Below, piece after piece: positions 44,630 to 56,657 of a stretch of DNA of 64,000 bases. Origin of the DNA: Raffaelea ambrosiae (taxonomy: Eukaryota > Ascomycota > Sordariomycetes > Ophiostomatales > Ophiostomataceae). The position numbers were made by a program, and so were the translations under genes. The notes below the pieces were generated by a model, which was not told where the DNA came from, ran no database searches, and saw only the letters and a list, made by a program, of their open reading frames with translations. The DNA lies in assembly GCA_002778195.1 (NCBI GenBank), contig PCDI01000004.1:382074-446073 (forward strand), given 5' to 3'. Position 1 is the stretch's first letter; each line of letters opens with the position of its first letter.

Positions 44630-47600
44630 GGCGGGAAGCTTTGGATGGAGCTCGTGAGATGGTCTGGAGGGGAGCTAGAGAGGCAGACTGTGAGTAAACG
44701 AGCTCTTCTGGGCCAATCCGGTCCAATCTGGTCCGGTTTTGGGTTGGATTTCGTCTCTGAAAGCTCGGCCAGCTCAAAAGATCAAACTGTTTCGCAGAGA
44801 AGCCTAAAATGAAGCTATCACGAGAGCAGATGACAAAACACAGGAGCTCTGCTGAGCAGCTGCGACACAGACTCCTGAGAACACCCCTCTTTCTGGATGC
44901 TCTTTTCTGCTCGAGCTGGAAGCCCAAACAAAGGCGAAAATAAAGCCGGCTTACCTTTTAGTGAGCTGTGCACGTCTCTCTCGCGAGTCGCTCGTGAAAG
45001 CAGATACAAATGTGCTTGCCAATGTGCTTGCAAAAGCAGACGGTAGGGAAGCAGGAAAAGGGCGGCAGAGACAGCAAAAAGCAGCAAGCAGACAGCGAGA
45101 TGCAGCAGAGGTAGCAGAGAGGGCAAATTGGAGGGATAGGAAGAAGAAAAAAGGAGTCGATGGAGTTGGTTGATCTCTCGAAAAGAGGGTTTTTTTTCGG
45201 TGTGCTCGCAGTTTTTTTTTGTTTGCCAGGTACGGACCTGCTCGAAATGGGCCAACTTAGGGGAGGGGAGTCAACTTGCAGGGCGGCCGTGGGCTGCTCT
45301 CAGCTGAGCGAAAGGTACCGAGAGGCTGCTGTGACTGGGCGATGCAAAGCCGGACAGGCGTTCCTGTGCATGGGAAAGTGGGGCGGGGAACGAGTTGGGG
45401 GGCGACCGTTGCTTCTGAGATGTAGCGGTACATTGGCGGTGAGCTGCTGTGGCTTTGGTGACCCAAGGGTGACCCCAAGGGTGACTATCGCAATACTCTC
45501 TCTGGTGCCCTCATTTTGTTGTTCTTTCCTTTTTCGCACTATTCCCCCTTCTTTCCTGCCCCCCTCCTTCCTCCCTATTTCCCCTCTTCCTGTCCGCCGG
45601 GGGGTATCAGCCCAGTCCTCCAATCGCGGAGAACGGAAATGGCCAAAAAAAAAATCGAATGCAAGCAATCAAACACAAAAAAAAGTTGGGGAAGTCCCAG
45701 CGATTTTTTTGTTGAACAGCTATTGACGTTGGCCACAAAAAAGTCACCCCTGGCGACAACCAAAGACAGGAAAAAAAGAACCCTGATAATTGCGAAATTG
45801 TCCGGCGTTACCACGCAGTCATCGTGGCACGGACAACAACGCGATAAACCCCTCCCTGGCCCCTGTAAGTACCTTACTATGTGGCGTACTGTGGTACTGC
45901 CACTATTACATAGTAAGATCCCCCTTCGGCCTGTTGTGCCTTTTCAGACTTTTTTCCTAACGCCGGGTCCGTGGCCCAAAACTGTTTGCAGAGCAATATG
46001 CTGATATGGCCCGCCACGCAACCGAGGGACGAAATTAGAACGGCAGGAGCAACTGACGGGAACACATACGCAGCGACGTAGAACAGTGCAGAAATAGAAG
46101 GTGCGATGCGGCACGAAAGCAAAGCCACGAGCCAGATGCGCATCTGCAAGTTTGCGTCTGCCTGTGCTAATTTTTCTTTGCTTTTTCTGGTGCTCGGATT
46201 TTGCCCTTCTTGGTTTTTCTTAGGTGCCCGCCACTCCGCTGGCACCTACCTAGGCGGTACGAGTGCAGCCAAGACTTCCGGCTCTTCGCATTAGCGCACC
46301 ATCACTAATTTTCGGAGGGTGTGGCACTCCACCAACGAAAAAGCCAGCGTAGGGTTGGAGCCATTGTGACCACTGGAGCCAGGCAAATGGAGATAATGGG
46401 GACAAAGGCAAAACAGGAGACGTGGCTGGATCGGCGGCGGACGGGTCGTTGTCGGGTTGATGTTTTGGAGACACAGAAAGGACGCACAGGCGAACAACAA
46501 ATCCGACTTTGTTGAGCTCTTGCCTCCTCCTGGCGAGTCCTTCTTCTGAGACTCGCTGAGTGAGGCGGATGACGCTCCTGTAGGCTTTCAGTCGTGCCTT
46601 CCACACCGGATAGTCCCCATATTTCTTCCGGTCGCCACGGAGGTTGAGTCGAGTCCCGTGACCACAGGAGTCCGGTGTCCGGCCGAGGCACTTGCCAGCA
46701 CTTGCCAGGCCAGTAGCCCCCAAGACCCTCTTCGTCCGTCCGAACGGCTCTGACAATCCCATGCTCGCTGGCATCGACCCTCTGTCCGCTGCCTCAGCCT
46801 GCACACTGACGGGGCTGGTTCGGGGCATTTGCTGCTTCCTTCCCTCGGGCGCTGACGCTGACCACCAAACGGGCAATAGTGCCCTTTCGAGGGCTCAACG
46901 GGCTGTGGTGGGGGCCCAGAGGCTGGAAGTGTTGGGGTTCCTCTCGCTAGCGCCGAACGGTTGCACAACAGCAGGAGGAAGTCGCAATTGGCCCCAGAAT
47001 TCCTCATGCCATGTACCGGTACTTTGCCAGCCCTCGCTCACCGCCCACGGTCGTGGCTGCTGTTTCTGGATTTCCCCAAGCTTTCTGCTCTTTCCTGGGT
47101 GGTGCTTGCCTGCTGCCCCTGTCTGTTCCTGGCACACGCCCGCCTTTTCCCAAGCAGGCGCACTTGCTCCCGTTGCTAGGCTCTGCCACTTTGGCTGGCC
47201 GCTTTTCCCCTCCTCCAAACAGCTCCTTCTGCGTCAATAATTAATTTTTTTTTCGGTGTGATCGAATCTCCAAAGCAGAAAAAAAAGCTGCAAGCGTAAT
47301 TGTCCCATTTCTCCTCTCTTCTTTCTTTTTCTCGGACTTCCAAGACAAAGAAACTGCAAGAACTCGCAAGACAAGACCTCTTTTCTCTCTGGTCTCTCTG
47401 CACAAAAGGGTGAGTCGACTGGACACAGGCGAGCTTTTTGTCTGTGAGCTGAGCTGGGCTGCCCCCCCCCCAAAAACAGCTGCCAAACGCACACAGACAC
47501 TGCCAGAGCAAAAAAAAAAAGCTGCTGCAGCTCTCCCGCTCTCCCCGTTCTCGCCAGACCGCAAGACTGACCGCTTTTCTCTCTCTTCTTCGTGCTTTCT

Positions 47601-47759
47601 TGTCGCCATTGGAAACAGAACACTCCATAGACACAGGAAACACTCGCTCCCCATCCATTGAGCTTGCAGAAGCAGCGCAAACCGCAGCCAACAAGCAGCA
47701 AACAACAGGAAGCAAAACTCACCAGCAGCAGCTCTCTCGCATCTCCTTTCTCGCCCACC
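44630..47759. promoter_or_regulatory. Shared divergent region between ACL1 and ACL2
   Basis: 3.1 kb between the two outward-facing lyase subunit genes, which presumably carries the promoters and long 5' leaders of both. The ACL2 side (47260-47750) is rich in poly-A, TTTCTC and AAAAA runs typical of a leader. A (ACCCCAAGGGTG)-like inverted step occurs near 45460-45485. Several frames in the middle look random. I see no third gene; 5' UTR introns are likely but cannot be placed with confidence. Confidence 0.5.
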
Positions 47760-49840
47760 ATGTCTGCCAAGTCCATCCTCGAGGCCGACGGCAAGGCCAT
47801 CCTCAACTACCACCTGACGCGCGCGCCCGTCATCAAGCCGTCGCCGCTGCCCGTCCCCACAAAGCACAACCCGCCCCCGAGACTGGCCTCGCTGCACTTC
47901 CCCGAGGACGCCAGCGTCGAGGCCGTCCTGGACCAGGCTGAGGTCACCTACCCGTGGCTGCTGCAGGCGGACTCCAAGTTCGTCGCCAAGCCTGACCAGC
48001 TGATCAAGCGGCGAGGCAAGAGCGGTCTGCTCGCCCTCAACAAGTCCTGGTCCGAGGCCCGCGCCTGGGTCGCCGAGCGCGCCGGCAAGGTCCAGCAGGT
48101 CGAGAACACCCACGGCGTCCTGCGCCACTTCCTCGTCGAGCCATTTGTCCCGCACAAGCAGAGTGAGGAGTACTACATCAACATCAACTCCGTCCGCGAT
48201 GTGAGTAAACCCCGTTGAGTGTGTCGTGCTTCTGTTTCGCCCTTTGGCCCTTTTTTTCCTCTTCATACGAAACTTGTCCTTGAGACTCGTGTCACTGAAG
48301 GGGTATCATGCATCACATGCACACGCTTTGGTGTGGAAACCGTGGTGTGGGACAAGATCCGCCGTTCCAAGAAGAAGAAAAAAAGTGTGAAAAAAAAACA
48401 TCGAAAAGAGATGGGGAAAAAAGAAGAAAAGAAAAATATGATGGATGGAAAGAAAAAAAATATGAAAGAAGACCCAAAAATCACAAAGATGGATGGATGG
48501 ATACAAAAAACGGAGACTGCAAAACCTCTTCCTGCCTGTCGTCCGGAGGCGTTTTTCCTGTTTATAAGGAAACTACAGCGCCGTTTGTGCGCAGTCAACG
48601 TTGCGCACCGGACGAACGGAGGCTAAACTGAGATTGCATCGTCCCCATCCAGTCGCCTATCCGCCCCTACTAGCACGGCACATTGTGCCCGCAGAACCCC
48701 CTATCGCTCCCATCCACATTTTTGCTGCCTACCAATGACACTGAACTGGCCAGTCGCCGTCCACCTTTTTGCCATTTGCTAATCATCGTGTCTTATTCTG
48801 TCTTTTTTTAGGGCGACTGGATCCTCTTCACTGATGAGGGTGGTGTGGATGTCGGCGATGTCGACGCCAAAGCTGAGAAGCTGTTGATCCCTGTCGACCT
48901 GTCTGAATACCCATCAAACGAGCAGATCGCATCCACGCTGCTGAAGAAGATCCCCAAGGGCCTGCACAATGTCCTGGTCGACTTCATCACCCGCTTATAT
49001 GCCGTCTACGTGGACTGCCAGTTCACCTACCTCGAGATCAACCCTCTGGTTGTCGTCCCCAACGAGGATGCCACCTCGGCCGCTGTCCATTTCCTGGACC
49101 TGGCTGCCAAGCTGGACCAGACTGCCGACTTTGAGTGCGGTGTGAAGTGGGCCATTGCCCGGTCACCGGCCGCCCTTGGCCTGACCAATGTGGCCCCGTC
49201 CTCCGGCAGCTCCATCAACATCGATGCCGGCCCGCCGATGGAGTTCCCGGCTCCTTTCGGTCGCGAGCTGACCAAGGAAGAGGCGTACATTGCCGAGATG
49301 GATGCCAAGACCGGTGCGTCGCTGAAGCTGACCGTGCTGAATGCCAACGGCCGCATCTGGACCCTGGTTGCCGGCGGCGGTGCCTCCGTTGTCTACGCTG
49401 ATGCAATTGCGTCTGCCGGCTTTGCCAACGAGTTGGCCAACTATGGCGAGTACTCGGGCGCCCCGACCGAGTCGCAGACCTACCAGTATGCCCGCACCGT
49501 GCTGGACCTGATGCTGCGCGCCCCGACGAACCCCAAGGGCAAGGTGCTGTTCATTGGCGGTGGTATTGCCAACTTCACCAACGTCGCCTCCACCTTCAAG
49601 GGTGTCATCAAGGCCCTGCGTGAGTACGCCAAGGCCCTGAACGAGCACAATGTGCAGATCTGGGTCCGTCGTGCCGGCCCCAACTACCAGGAGGGTCTGA
49701 AGAACATGCGGTTGGCCACGCAGGAGCTCGGTCTGAATGCCAAGATCTTCGGTCCCGAGATGCACGTCTCGGGCATTGTGCCGCTGGCTCTGGTCCCGGG
49801 CAAGTGGGAGGAGGCCAACGTGGAGGAGTTCAAGGCTTAA
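47760..49840 (+). CDS. ACL2: ATP-citrate synthase subunit 2 (ATP-grasp part)
   Basis: Two exons, 47760-48200 and 48812-49840, in phase 0, give 489 residues. The N-terminal ATP-grasp-like part shows KSILEADGKAILNYHL, ADSKFVAKPDQLIKRRGKSGL and the junction INSVRD to GDWILFTDEGGVDVGD. The C-terminal citrate-binding half contains EINPLVVVP, AGGGASVVYADAI, GEYSGAP, FIGGGIANFTNVA and IWVRRAGPNYQEGL. It corresponds to the N-terminal part of the animal ATP-citrate lyase and assembles with ACL1. The single intron is 611 nt, unusually long for this locus, and includes an A-rich core (48370-48500). A start at MSAKSILEAD agrees with other ascomycetes. Confidence 0.96.
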
Positions 49841-50601
49841 AGGTAGAATAGGAAGGCATACAGGATCTTTGTGTGTGTGTGTGTGTGTGTGTGTGGTTAT
49901 GAGTTCCGCTATCCATTTCTTTCACTTCTCTCTGTCGTTTCCTAAACTCGGCTGCATTTGCTTTTGATGTTTCTTGTGCTATTTTCCCCGACGTCTAGGT
50001 TTGTCCAGTGTCTGCGTGTCATGATACAAGGCGACAAAAAGAAATAAGTGAAAGAATGGGGAAGAAAAAAAACAGGGAACATGAGCGAAACGAGAGGTTA
50101 TTCAGATGTTGCGACGGATAGATAAGAGAACGGTGTAACAATCATGGACATGAAATAAAAGGAAGATATTCAGTACGTTCTGGGAGTGATCGAATGCCTG
50201 GATGTTGTCTTATTTCACTTGGCACTTATTTTTTTTCATGTCAGTTGGCCCAATAAGGTTTCATATAATCGAATTTTCTTAGTTTATCCGATTTATGGTC
50301 GACAAATAGCTAAGATGCGACTCAAACCCATCGGCCATAAAAGCCAGGGCATCGAAATAGGTATCATATCTCTGGTTGGTTTCCCAGAGATGCGCGAGAC
50401 TTGGTTGCTTGTATTATTGAAGACAATAAAAGCAACCGGCTTTTGATGTAGAAACAGCAGTAAGGAAGAGCAAGGCCTGAAAATAAAAATGCAACGACTA
50501 TCAAAATGCAGAGTGGAAGATCCCTGGCCAATGCCTGGTGATGCAAACTCGGCTGATAGAGACTCAGCGAGAGCAGACTAGGGGAGATACAGGTTTGTTC
50601 T
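49841..50601. other. Convergent 3' region with (GT)n tract
   Basis: The spacer between ACL2 (plus) and the GH72 gene (minus). A (GT)12-13 microsatellite lies at about 49870-49894, 30 bp after the ACL2 stop. No gene is seen. Confidence 0.45.
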
Positions 50602-52475
50602 CTAGGCCAGAGTCCAAGCACTAGCCAGAAGGGCGGCCAAGGCCACGGCGGGCATCCACGCAAGATCAGCGCGGCTGTTGCCGGCGTTCTGGCTGCCAGA
50701 CGACGTCGCGGCGGAGGATTCAGTGCTGGTCGACGTGGATGTGGTGCTCGTAGCGTTGTTATTTCCAGGCGTGTTCACGGCATCGTCGGACAGCGGCTTG
50801 ACTGCGAGACCAGTGATGGCTTTTCCGTCTGTGCCACGAATGGTGTAATTGACGTTCCAGTTGGAGATGGTGACAAGCTTGCCGCTCGGCTTGGGGGAGA
50901 CACCCTTGTCAATAATGCTCTGGGCACCTGGCGGCACAACAGGCAGAGTGAAGTTGGTGTCGAAACCGTCGTCGGAGATCAGCTTCGAGCTGCAAGTGGG
51001 TGGCTCGGGAGTCGACTTGTTTCCGGTAGCAGCTGTCTTCTGGATGGTGCTGAAGTCGACCTTGCTGTACTGGGACTGCAGGGTGTAGAAGTCCTGCAGA
51101 AGGTCGACGGAGCCGTCGGAGCTGATGTTGACCAGGCCAAAGTTGGAGACCTCGTTGGCATACTCGTACACAACACCACCGCTGAAGACAGCCATCATCT
51201 GGTCGCCGTAGATGGTGCCAACCTCAGTAAACACACGAGGGGCGGGCACGTTGCAGCCGTACTCGGAGAAGAAGACGGGGATTGAGGTGTTCTTGAAGCC
51301 GTCCACGAGATCGTCGTAGCCGCTAGTGGTGTAGCTGCTGTCACCGCACCAGCTGTAGCTGTTCAGAGCAAAGATGTCGGCGCGGCTCATGTCGTTCTTG
51401 ACGTTCGGCAGCTGGCACTGGAAGTAATTCCAGCTGTCAAACAGGACGGAGCGGACATCGGCAGCGGAGTAGCCGACCGGAATGGCGCGGTCAGAGTGCT
51501 TGGCAATGTAGTTTTTGATGTCGCGGGTGACAGCACGGATATAGCGGGGAGAGACCTTGCCGCTGTCGACGTTGCTGATGACTTCGTTGCCGGAGAAGAA
51601 GAGGAGCGTGTTGGGGTAGTGGCGGAAGGCCTCGACGATGGCAAAGGTGCGGTTGAGGTAGGAAGCATAGTAGCTGGTCCAAGGCTCGTCGCTGTTGAGA
51701 CTCTCGCCGACCAGCGGCGAGTTGACGTCGATCATCATGTACATTCCAGCCTGGTGGCGTTGTCAGAAAAAAGAATCGAGATAGGAAGCTGGGTATGGAA
51801 ACCAATTTCAAACGGTGCCAAAGCAATGACAGGGAAGAGCAAGCTGGTGACCCAGAACGAGCCGTTCTAGGAAACCAGGAAAAGTGGACAGGCAAGATAC
51901 ACAAGACGGGAAAACAAAAGCCGGCCCCAAGCAGAAGCAAAATCGACTTGGAGGGGCGACTTACGGCATTGAAAATACTGGCGCACTCGTCGTGGTTCAG
52001 ATTCGGGTCCAAGTTATAGACACGGATGGAATTGATACCAACGCTCTGCATGAGGGCAGCATCACGCAGACACTTGGCGGCATCGCTCAGAGGGTCGAAG
52101 CCAAGCTCGGGGTTGTAGCCAGCAGAGCCACCAGGCTGGTAGGCCGCGCCGACGACCTGGAAGCGGTCGCCAGTCGAAGGGTTCACGAACTGGTTGCCCT
52201 CAACAACGAGAGAAGGCACGGCGGCAGCCAAAGTGGCGCCGAGGGCGACGAGAGCTGCGGAGGCCTGGCGGCAGAGTGGTCAGCGTTGAGGCCAAGAGTG
52301 TGGGGCAGCAAGGAGTACGTGAAAAGGGATGCAAACACTGTTCCAGTGAAGCGACTGGCTCTGGTGGCAGGATTGCGTGGGTGTTGGGCCAGAAAACGTG
52401 GTTGATCGCCATGATCTGCCTCGAATCATCATCCTACATGCAGAACGGGAATGGGTGTGTCTGACTTACAAACAT
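50602..52475 (-). CDS. GPI-anchored 1,3-beta-glucanosyltransferase, GH72 without CBM43
   Basis: Three coding exons on the minus strand, 52475-52470, 52264-51965 and 51750-50602, give 484 residues. Exon 1 codes only Met-Phe, followed by a perfect GTAAGT donor; exon 2 supplies the rest of the signal peptide (ASAALVALGATLAAAVPS). The catalytic domain shows FQVVGAAYQPGG, SIRVYNLDP, the acid/base Glu in FFSGNEVISN (about 158) and the nucleophile in FFSEYGCN (about 265). The C-terminus is Ser/Thr-rich (about 435-460) and ends in a hydrophobic GPI signal (MPAVALAALLASAWTLA). No cysteine-rich CBM43 is present, so it belongs with the shorter GEL1-type enzymes that elongate wall beta-1,3-glucan at the cell surface. 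If the micro-exon were wrong, exon 2 would have no ATG before the mature protein. Confidence 0.9.
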
Positions 52476-52530
52476 CGAGACGGCGTGGCGAAGAGAGCTT
52501 TCTCGAGGTTCTCGTTCTTGGAGTAAGGTT

Positions 52531-52566
<36 letters not shown>

Positions 52567-54794
52567 AAAAGGAACAGAAAAAGCGTTTGCTCGTTGCCTG
52601 TCTTGAAAAGAGAAACGAAGCAGTAAAAAGTCGTCAGAGCAGGAAGTAGCGAAACGGTCAAATGACACAAAGGTCGAGCTGATGTGAGCAAAATTGGGAA
52701 GGAGCGACGGGCGAAAACTGAATTGGAAGGAGCGACAAAGAAAGAAAGAAAACCAAAGGAGTGACGGTTTCTGAAAGGCGAGTTATTACGCAGACATCAA
52801 GTTTTGGAAACAAGAAAGAGACTGCAAGAGAAAGTTGGAAAACAGGAAAGCCAGGGAGTGGGTGCACACAAGATATAGATGTGTTTCGCAGTGCCGTTGG
52901 ACGAGACGGGAGGCAGGGGAGACAGGGGGGCGACCAAGGGACTGTGAAACGAAACGGAGAAAAGAAATGGGCAAACGGCCAATGGTTGATGGCAAATGAC
53001 AGATGGGGAAATGGGCAAATGAGCGACTTGGAAGAGGAAGAAAAGAGAGCAGGAGTGGACGGCCAAGAAGAACACAAGCGTGCCAGAAAGCAGTAAGAAG
53101 GGAGGCAAGGGCCGAAAGGGGGAAAAGAGAAGCAAAAGACAGCCAAATACGAAGGACAAGAACGCAGGACAAGAGCGACAAGAAGGACAAGACAGGCTCC
53201 AAGAATGGCTGTGCAAGGGGCAGCAGCCAGTTTTGTGCACTATGGAGCTGTGGTGCCCTGGCGTCCTGTCGTGTCCCGTGGTGTTCTGTGTGCTTGTGTG
53301 CCTGCGTCGTGTCAGAGAGAAATGAGCAGCTTGCCAAGGGGCTGGAGGGAGACCCTCCAAGATCTTGGGATGCTACTACATACAAAACAGAGGGGGGACC
53401 GTCGGCGGTAATTTCGCCAAGAGCTGTCGAGTATAAAAAAAAGGCCCCAGCATGGCAGCGAGTGGCCTGGGCGCGTTGGAGAGAAATGCGGTGGCACTAC
53501 CGTGTAATAACAGACAGCCCAAAACGGAACAGAAAGCCACGGAAGGCCACACAGAGGCCACTGGGAAGCCACACAGAAAGCGACACTGACATCTCAGCCC
53601 AACTCGGAAGGTAGGACTTGGTCCCGAAGCAGCAACGCTCCGCTGACGGAGCACGATGGCGACCCCCTTTTCGTCAAGCGCGGAAGGGGAAGGCGCGACC
53701 GGGCAGCGCGGGTGCCGACTGCTGCACAGTGTACAGATATCGTCACGACAGAAAGGGGGGGGGCCGCTCTCTCAATGAATGTCTCGCCGCTCTCCCAAGA
53801 AGGCGGACCAGCCTTGGCGCCTAGTCGAGATTGGACCTGGTTCACGAGCACGACGCCCGTTGTCCGTTCGGCCTGCTAGCACGTTAGTCTGCTGGAAGGT
53901 GTCTCACTATGTGCGGGTGGCCCGCATGCTTCCAGATAAGATAAGTCACATGTAAAACGGTCCAGTGGATCTGTGGCCATTCCTGCAATCCTAATTTTTC
54001 GAGGTTTCGTCAGAGGCAAAGGTTAAATAAAAATAAAAAACAGGGAACCAAACGAAAAAGCTAAACTCAAAAACTCCCCAGAATTCGACAACCAAATCTC
54101 AAAACTCAAAAACCTAAAAAGCTAAAGCCAAACGCAATCAATCTCACCACAACTAAATCCGAAAAGAAAACAGCCAGCTTGTGGCTGGACTGGCGCCATT
54201 ACTTTCCCTGTCATCTCATTGGACGCTGTATCGACAAGCCAACATCTGGGGTGCATACACGAAACAGTCCTAGCCCAGGTTGTAGCTATGCGGCAGTGGA
54301 CAACAAGGGCCATCAACAGCTCTGTGGCGACAGAACTGACAACCAATCCCACTACTCGACAGAAAGCCTTGCACTCCGAGACCGCAACAAACAGCCCGGC
54401 CGGTGCTGAATTTTGGGCAGCATAGTATGCATTGCACACCAATCCGGTCATGGCAGTACGCCGCGTAAGTGACCGGAAGATGCAACTCGGCCAGCTAGAC
54501 TACCAAAAGATTTGAAGATGACTTGGTCCTCCCGGACTCGGCTGTCGCTTCCGTAGCGCCCGTGTAGTTTTTTTTTGGGTGTTTGTTGATTGCCGGTGGT
54601 GATATAGATAAGGCTGACCGGACCGGATATGAATGTCGAATTGAGAGCTTCCAGTACTTAATCGTCAGAGTATCAATCGTTTCCTCTGTGCAACAATCGA
54701 TTGGCGTGAAGCGACCGAACGAGGTGCGAAATTTTCTTGATTTGATTTCCGCGATACCACACACTTCACGTACGGTTGTTTCGAGCCTGCCGCC
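52476..54794. promoter_or_regulatory. Divergent region between GH72 and aconitase-X genes
   Basis: A 2.3-kb spacer between outward-facing genes. The GH72 side is purine-rich on the plus strand (52535-53200) and contains a (GA)n tract at about 52535-52561. The middle (53200-54500) has no conserved frame. The last 250 bp before 54795 hold a T-run at 54570-54577. No gene was identified. Confidence 0.4.
52535..52561. repeat. (GA)n microsatellite
   Basis: About 12 GA units within 75 bp upstream of the GH72 start codon (CT-rich in the sense of that gene). Confidence 0.85.
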
Positions 54795-56657
54795 ATGCGA
54801 TCGGAGTCGGTCCCGCTCCGTCGTCCGGGCTCCGGCGGCGACAGCGGCCCGACCGCCGGCCGTTTCCTCGTCGACGGCGAGGCTGACGGCGAGGTCGTCT
54901 TCTCGGACGTGCCGATCAGTTTCATGATGGGCGTGAGCTCCGAGACCGGCGTCGTGATTGACGAGCACCACCCCCTGCTCGGAACACCACTCAAAGACAA
55001 GATTGTGGTTCTGCCCAAGGGTCGCGGGTCGTGCACGGCCAGCGCCGTCATCCTGGAGCTTCTGTACCTGGACGCCGCCCCGGCCGCGCTCGTCTTCCGG
55101 GCCATGGAGGAGATCCTGCTGTTGGGCGTCCTGCTGGCCGGGGCCATGTTCTCCAAGTCCATCCCGGTGGTCCTGGTCCAAGACGACGAAGCCTGGAACA
55201 TGCTGTCCACGGCCAAGCGAGCCAAGATCACGAAACGGGGGTTGCTTGTTTCTCAGCCGTCGTCGTCGGCGTCATCGTCATCGTCGTCGTCGCCGGAACC
55301 GCCACTGTTCGCCCTCGGCCGGCCGTACACCCAGAGCGTCGCCACCACGCCGGCCGACGACCGCATCCTCCGTGGCGAGGGCGGCTGCTCGCGCGCCAGC
55401 CAGATCGCCATGGAGCTGATTGTCGAGATGGCGTCCATCCAGGGGGCGCCGCGTCTCATGGACGTCACGCAGGCGCACATCGACGCCTGCTGCACCGTGG
55501 GGCAGACCAGCCTGCTGGTGCCGCAGCGGCTGCGCGATCTGGGCGGGCGCATGGCCGTGCCGACGACGTGCAACTCGCTCAACGTGGACCGGCGGCGGTG
55601 GATGGCGCTGGGCATGGATGCCGAGGCATCGCGATTCTCGTCGCAGATCGGCGACGCCTACCTGGCCATGGGCGCCGCCATGAGCTTCACGTGCGCGCCG
55701 TACCTGCTGGAGAGCAAGCCGGCCGCCGGCGACCAGATCGCCTGGGGCGAGTCCAACGCCGTCGTGTACGCCAACAGCGTGCTGGGCGCGCGCACGCAAA
55801 AGTACGCCGACTACCTCGACGTGCTGATCGCCCTGACCGGCCGCGCACCCGTGGTCGGCTGCCATCTGGACGAGGGCCGCCGCCCGCAGATGATCATCCA
55901 CGTAGATCTCTTCGACGATGGTGACGGTGATGACTCTCGTGCTCCTCCGCCCAAGATCAACGAGGATTTCGACGACGCCCTGTTTCCGCTCGTCGGCTAC
56001 CACATCGGCGCCCTGGTCGGCGGCGACATTCCCTTTGTGACCGGTCTGGACCGCACCCAGCCCGACGTGCCGGACCTCAAGGCCTTTGGCGCCGGCTTTG
56101 CCACCACGTCCTCGGCCCCCATGTTCCACATCCGCGGCGTGACCCCCGAGGCCTCCACGGTCGCGATCCCCGATGGCCTGCCCGGGGTGACTGTCAGCCG
56201 GAAAGACCTGGCCGAGACGTGGAACGAGCTCAACACCGCCCGCGACGACACCGCCGTCGAGCTCGTTGCGCTGGGCAACCCGCACTTTGCCATGGAGGAG
56301 TTCCCGCGCCTGATCCGGCTGATCGAGGGCAAGACCAAGAGCCCGGACGTGGACATGTTCATCACGACGAACCGGTTCATCTACGAGAGCGCCCAGGCTG
56401 CGGGCTACCTGGACGCCGTGGCTCGCTTTGGGGCCAAAATGATCACGGACACGTGCTGGTGCATGATCGAGGAGCCCGTGGTTCCGCGCCACGCCTGCAG
56501 CATCATGACCAACTCGTCCAAGTATGCGCACTATGGGCCTGGCGTCCTGAACAAGGCCTTCCATTTTGGCAGTCTGGCTGGGTGTGTGGAAGCCGCCTGC
56601 ACAGGAAAGCGCGCAGCCGCCGACAGGGCTCCGTCGTGGCTTTTCCAGCACGGATAG
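54795..56657 (+). CDS. Aconitase X family dehydratase, fused small and large domains
   Basis: A single exon of 620 residues. Residues about 20-150 form the swivelling small domain (DUF126): ETGVVIDEHHPLLGTPLKDK, LPKGRGSCTASAVILEL, SIPVVLVQ. Residues about 190-610 form the large aconitase-X catalytic domain (DUF521): RIL RGEGG at its start, MDVTQAHIDACC, VPTTCNSLN, CAPYLLE, GESNAVVYANSVLGART, then DTCWCMIEEP and the closing NSSKYAHYGPG. In bacteria these are often two genes; the fused form is usual in fungi. Characterised members dehydrate cis-3-hydroxy-L-proline (or, in archaea, phosphomevalonate) using an Fe-S or metal site served by the conserved cysteines. The first is the likelier reaction here, by inference. 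A serine-rich insert (SSSASSSSSSSPEP, about 156-168) lies between the two domains. The ATG at 54795 is the first in frame. Confidence 0.9.
   Translation: MRSESVPLRRPGSGGDSGPTAGRFLVDGEADGEVVFSDVPISFMMGVSSETGVVIDEHHPLLGTPLKDKIVVLPKGRGSCTASAVILELLYLDAAPAALVFRAMEEILLLGVLLAGAMFSKSIPVVLVQDDEAWNMLSTAKRAKITKRGLLVSQPSSSASSSSSSSPEPPLFALGRPYTQSVATTPADDRILRGEGGCSRASQIAMELIVEMASIQGAPRLMDVTQAHIDACCTVGQTSLLVPQRLRDLGGRMAVPTTCNSLNVDRRRWMALGMDAEASRFSSQIGDAYLAMGAAMSFTCAPYLLESKPAAGDQIAWGESNAVVYANSVLGARTQKYADYLDVLIALTGRAPVVGCHLDEGRRPQMIIHVDLFDDGDGDDSRAPPPKINEDFDDALFPLVGYHIGALVGGDIPFVTGLDRTQPDVPDLKAFGAGFATTSSAPMFHIRGVTPEASTVAIPDGLPGVTVSRKDLAETWNELNTARDDTAVELVALGNPHFAMEEFPRLIRLIEGKTKSPDVDMFITTNRFIYESAQAAGYLDAVARFGAKMITDTCWCMIEEPVVPRHACSIMTNSSKYAHYGPGVLNKAFHFGSLAGCVEAACTGKRAAADRAPSWLFQHG

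Noticed and set aside
46250..46876. A 208-residue minus-strand frame in the ACL1/ACL2 spacer
   Set aside because: No signal peptide, motif or conserved composition, overlapped by frames of similar length on the other strand, and low-quality sequence character. It is treated as chance.
48219..48626. A plus-strand frame inside the ACL2 intron
   Set aside because: It is short, Lys-rich due to an A-rich tract, and lies entirely within an intron whose borders restore the conserved ACL2 protein.
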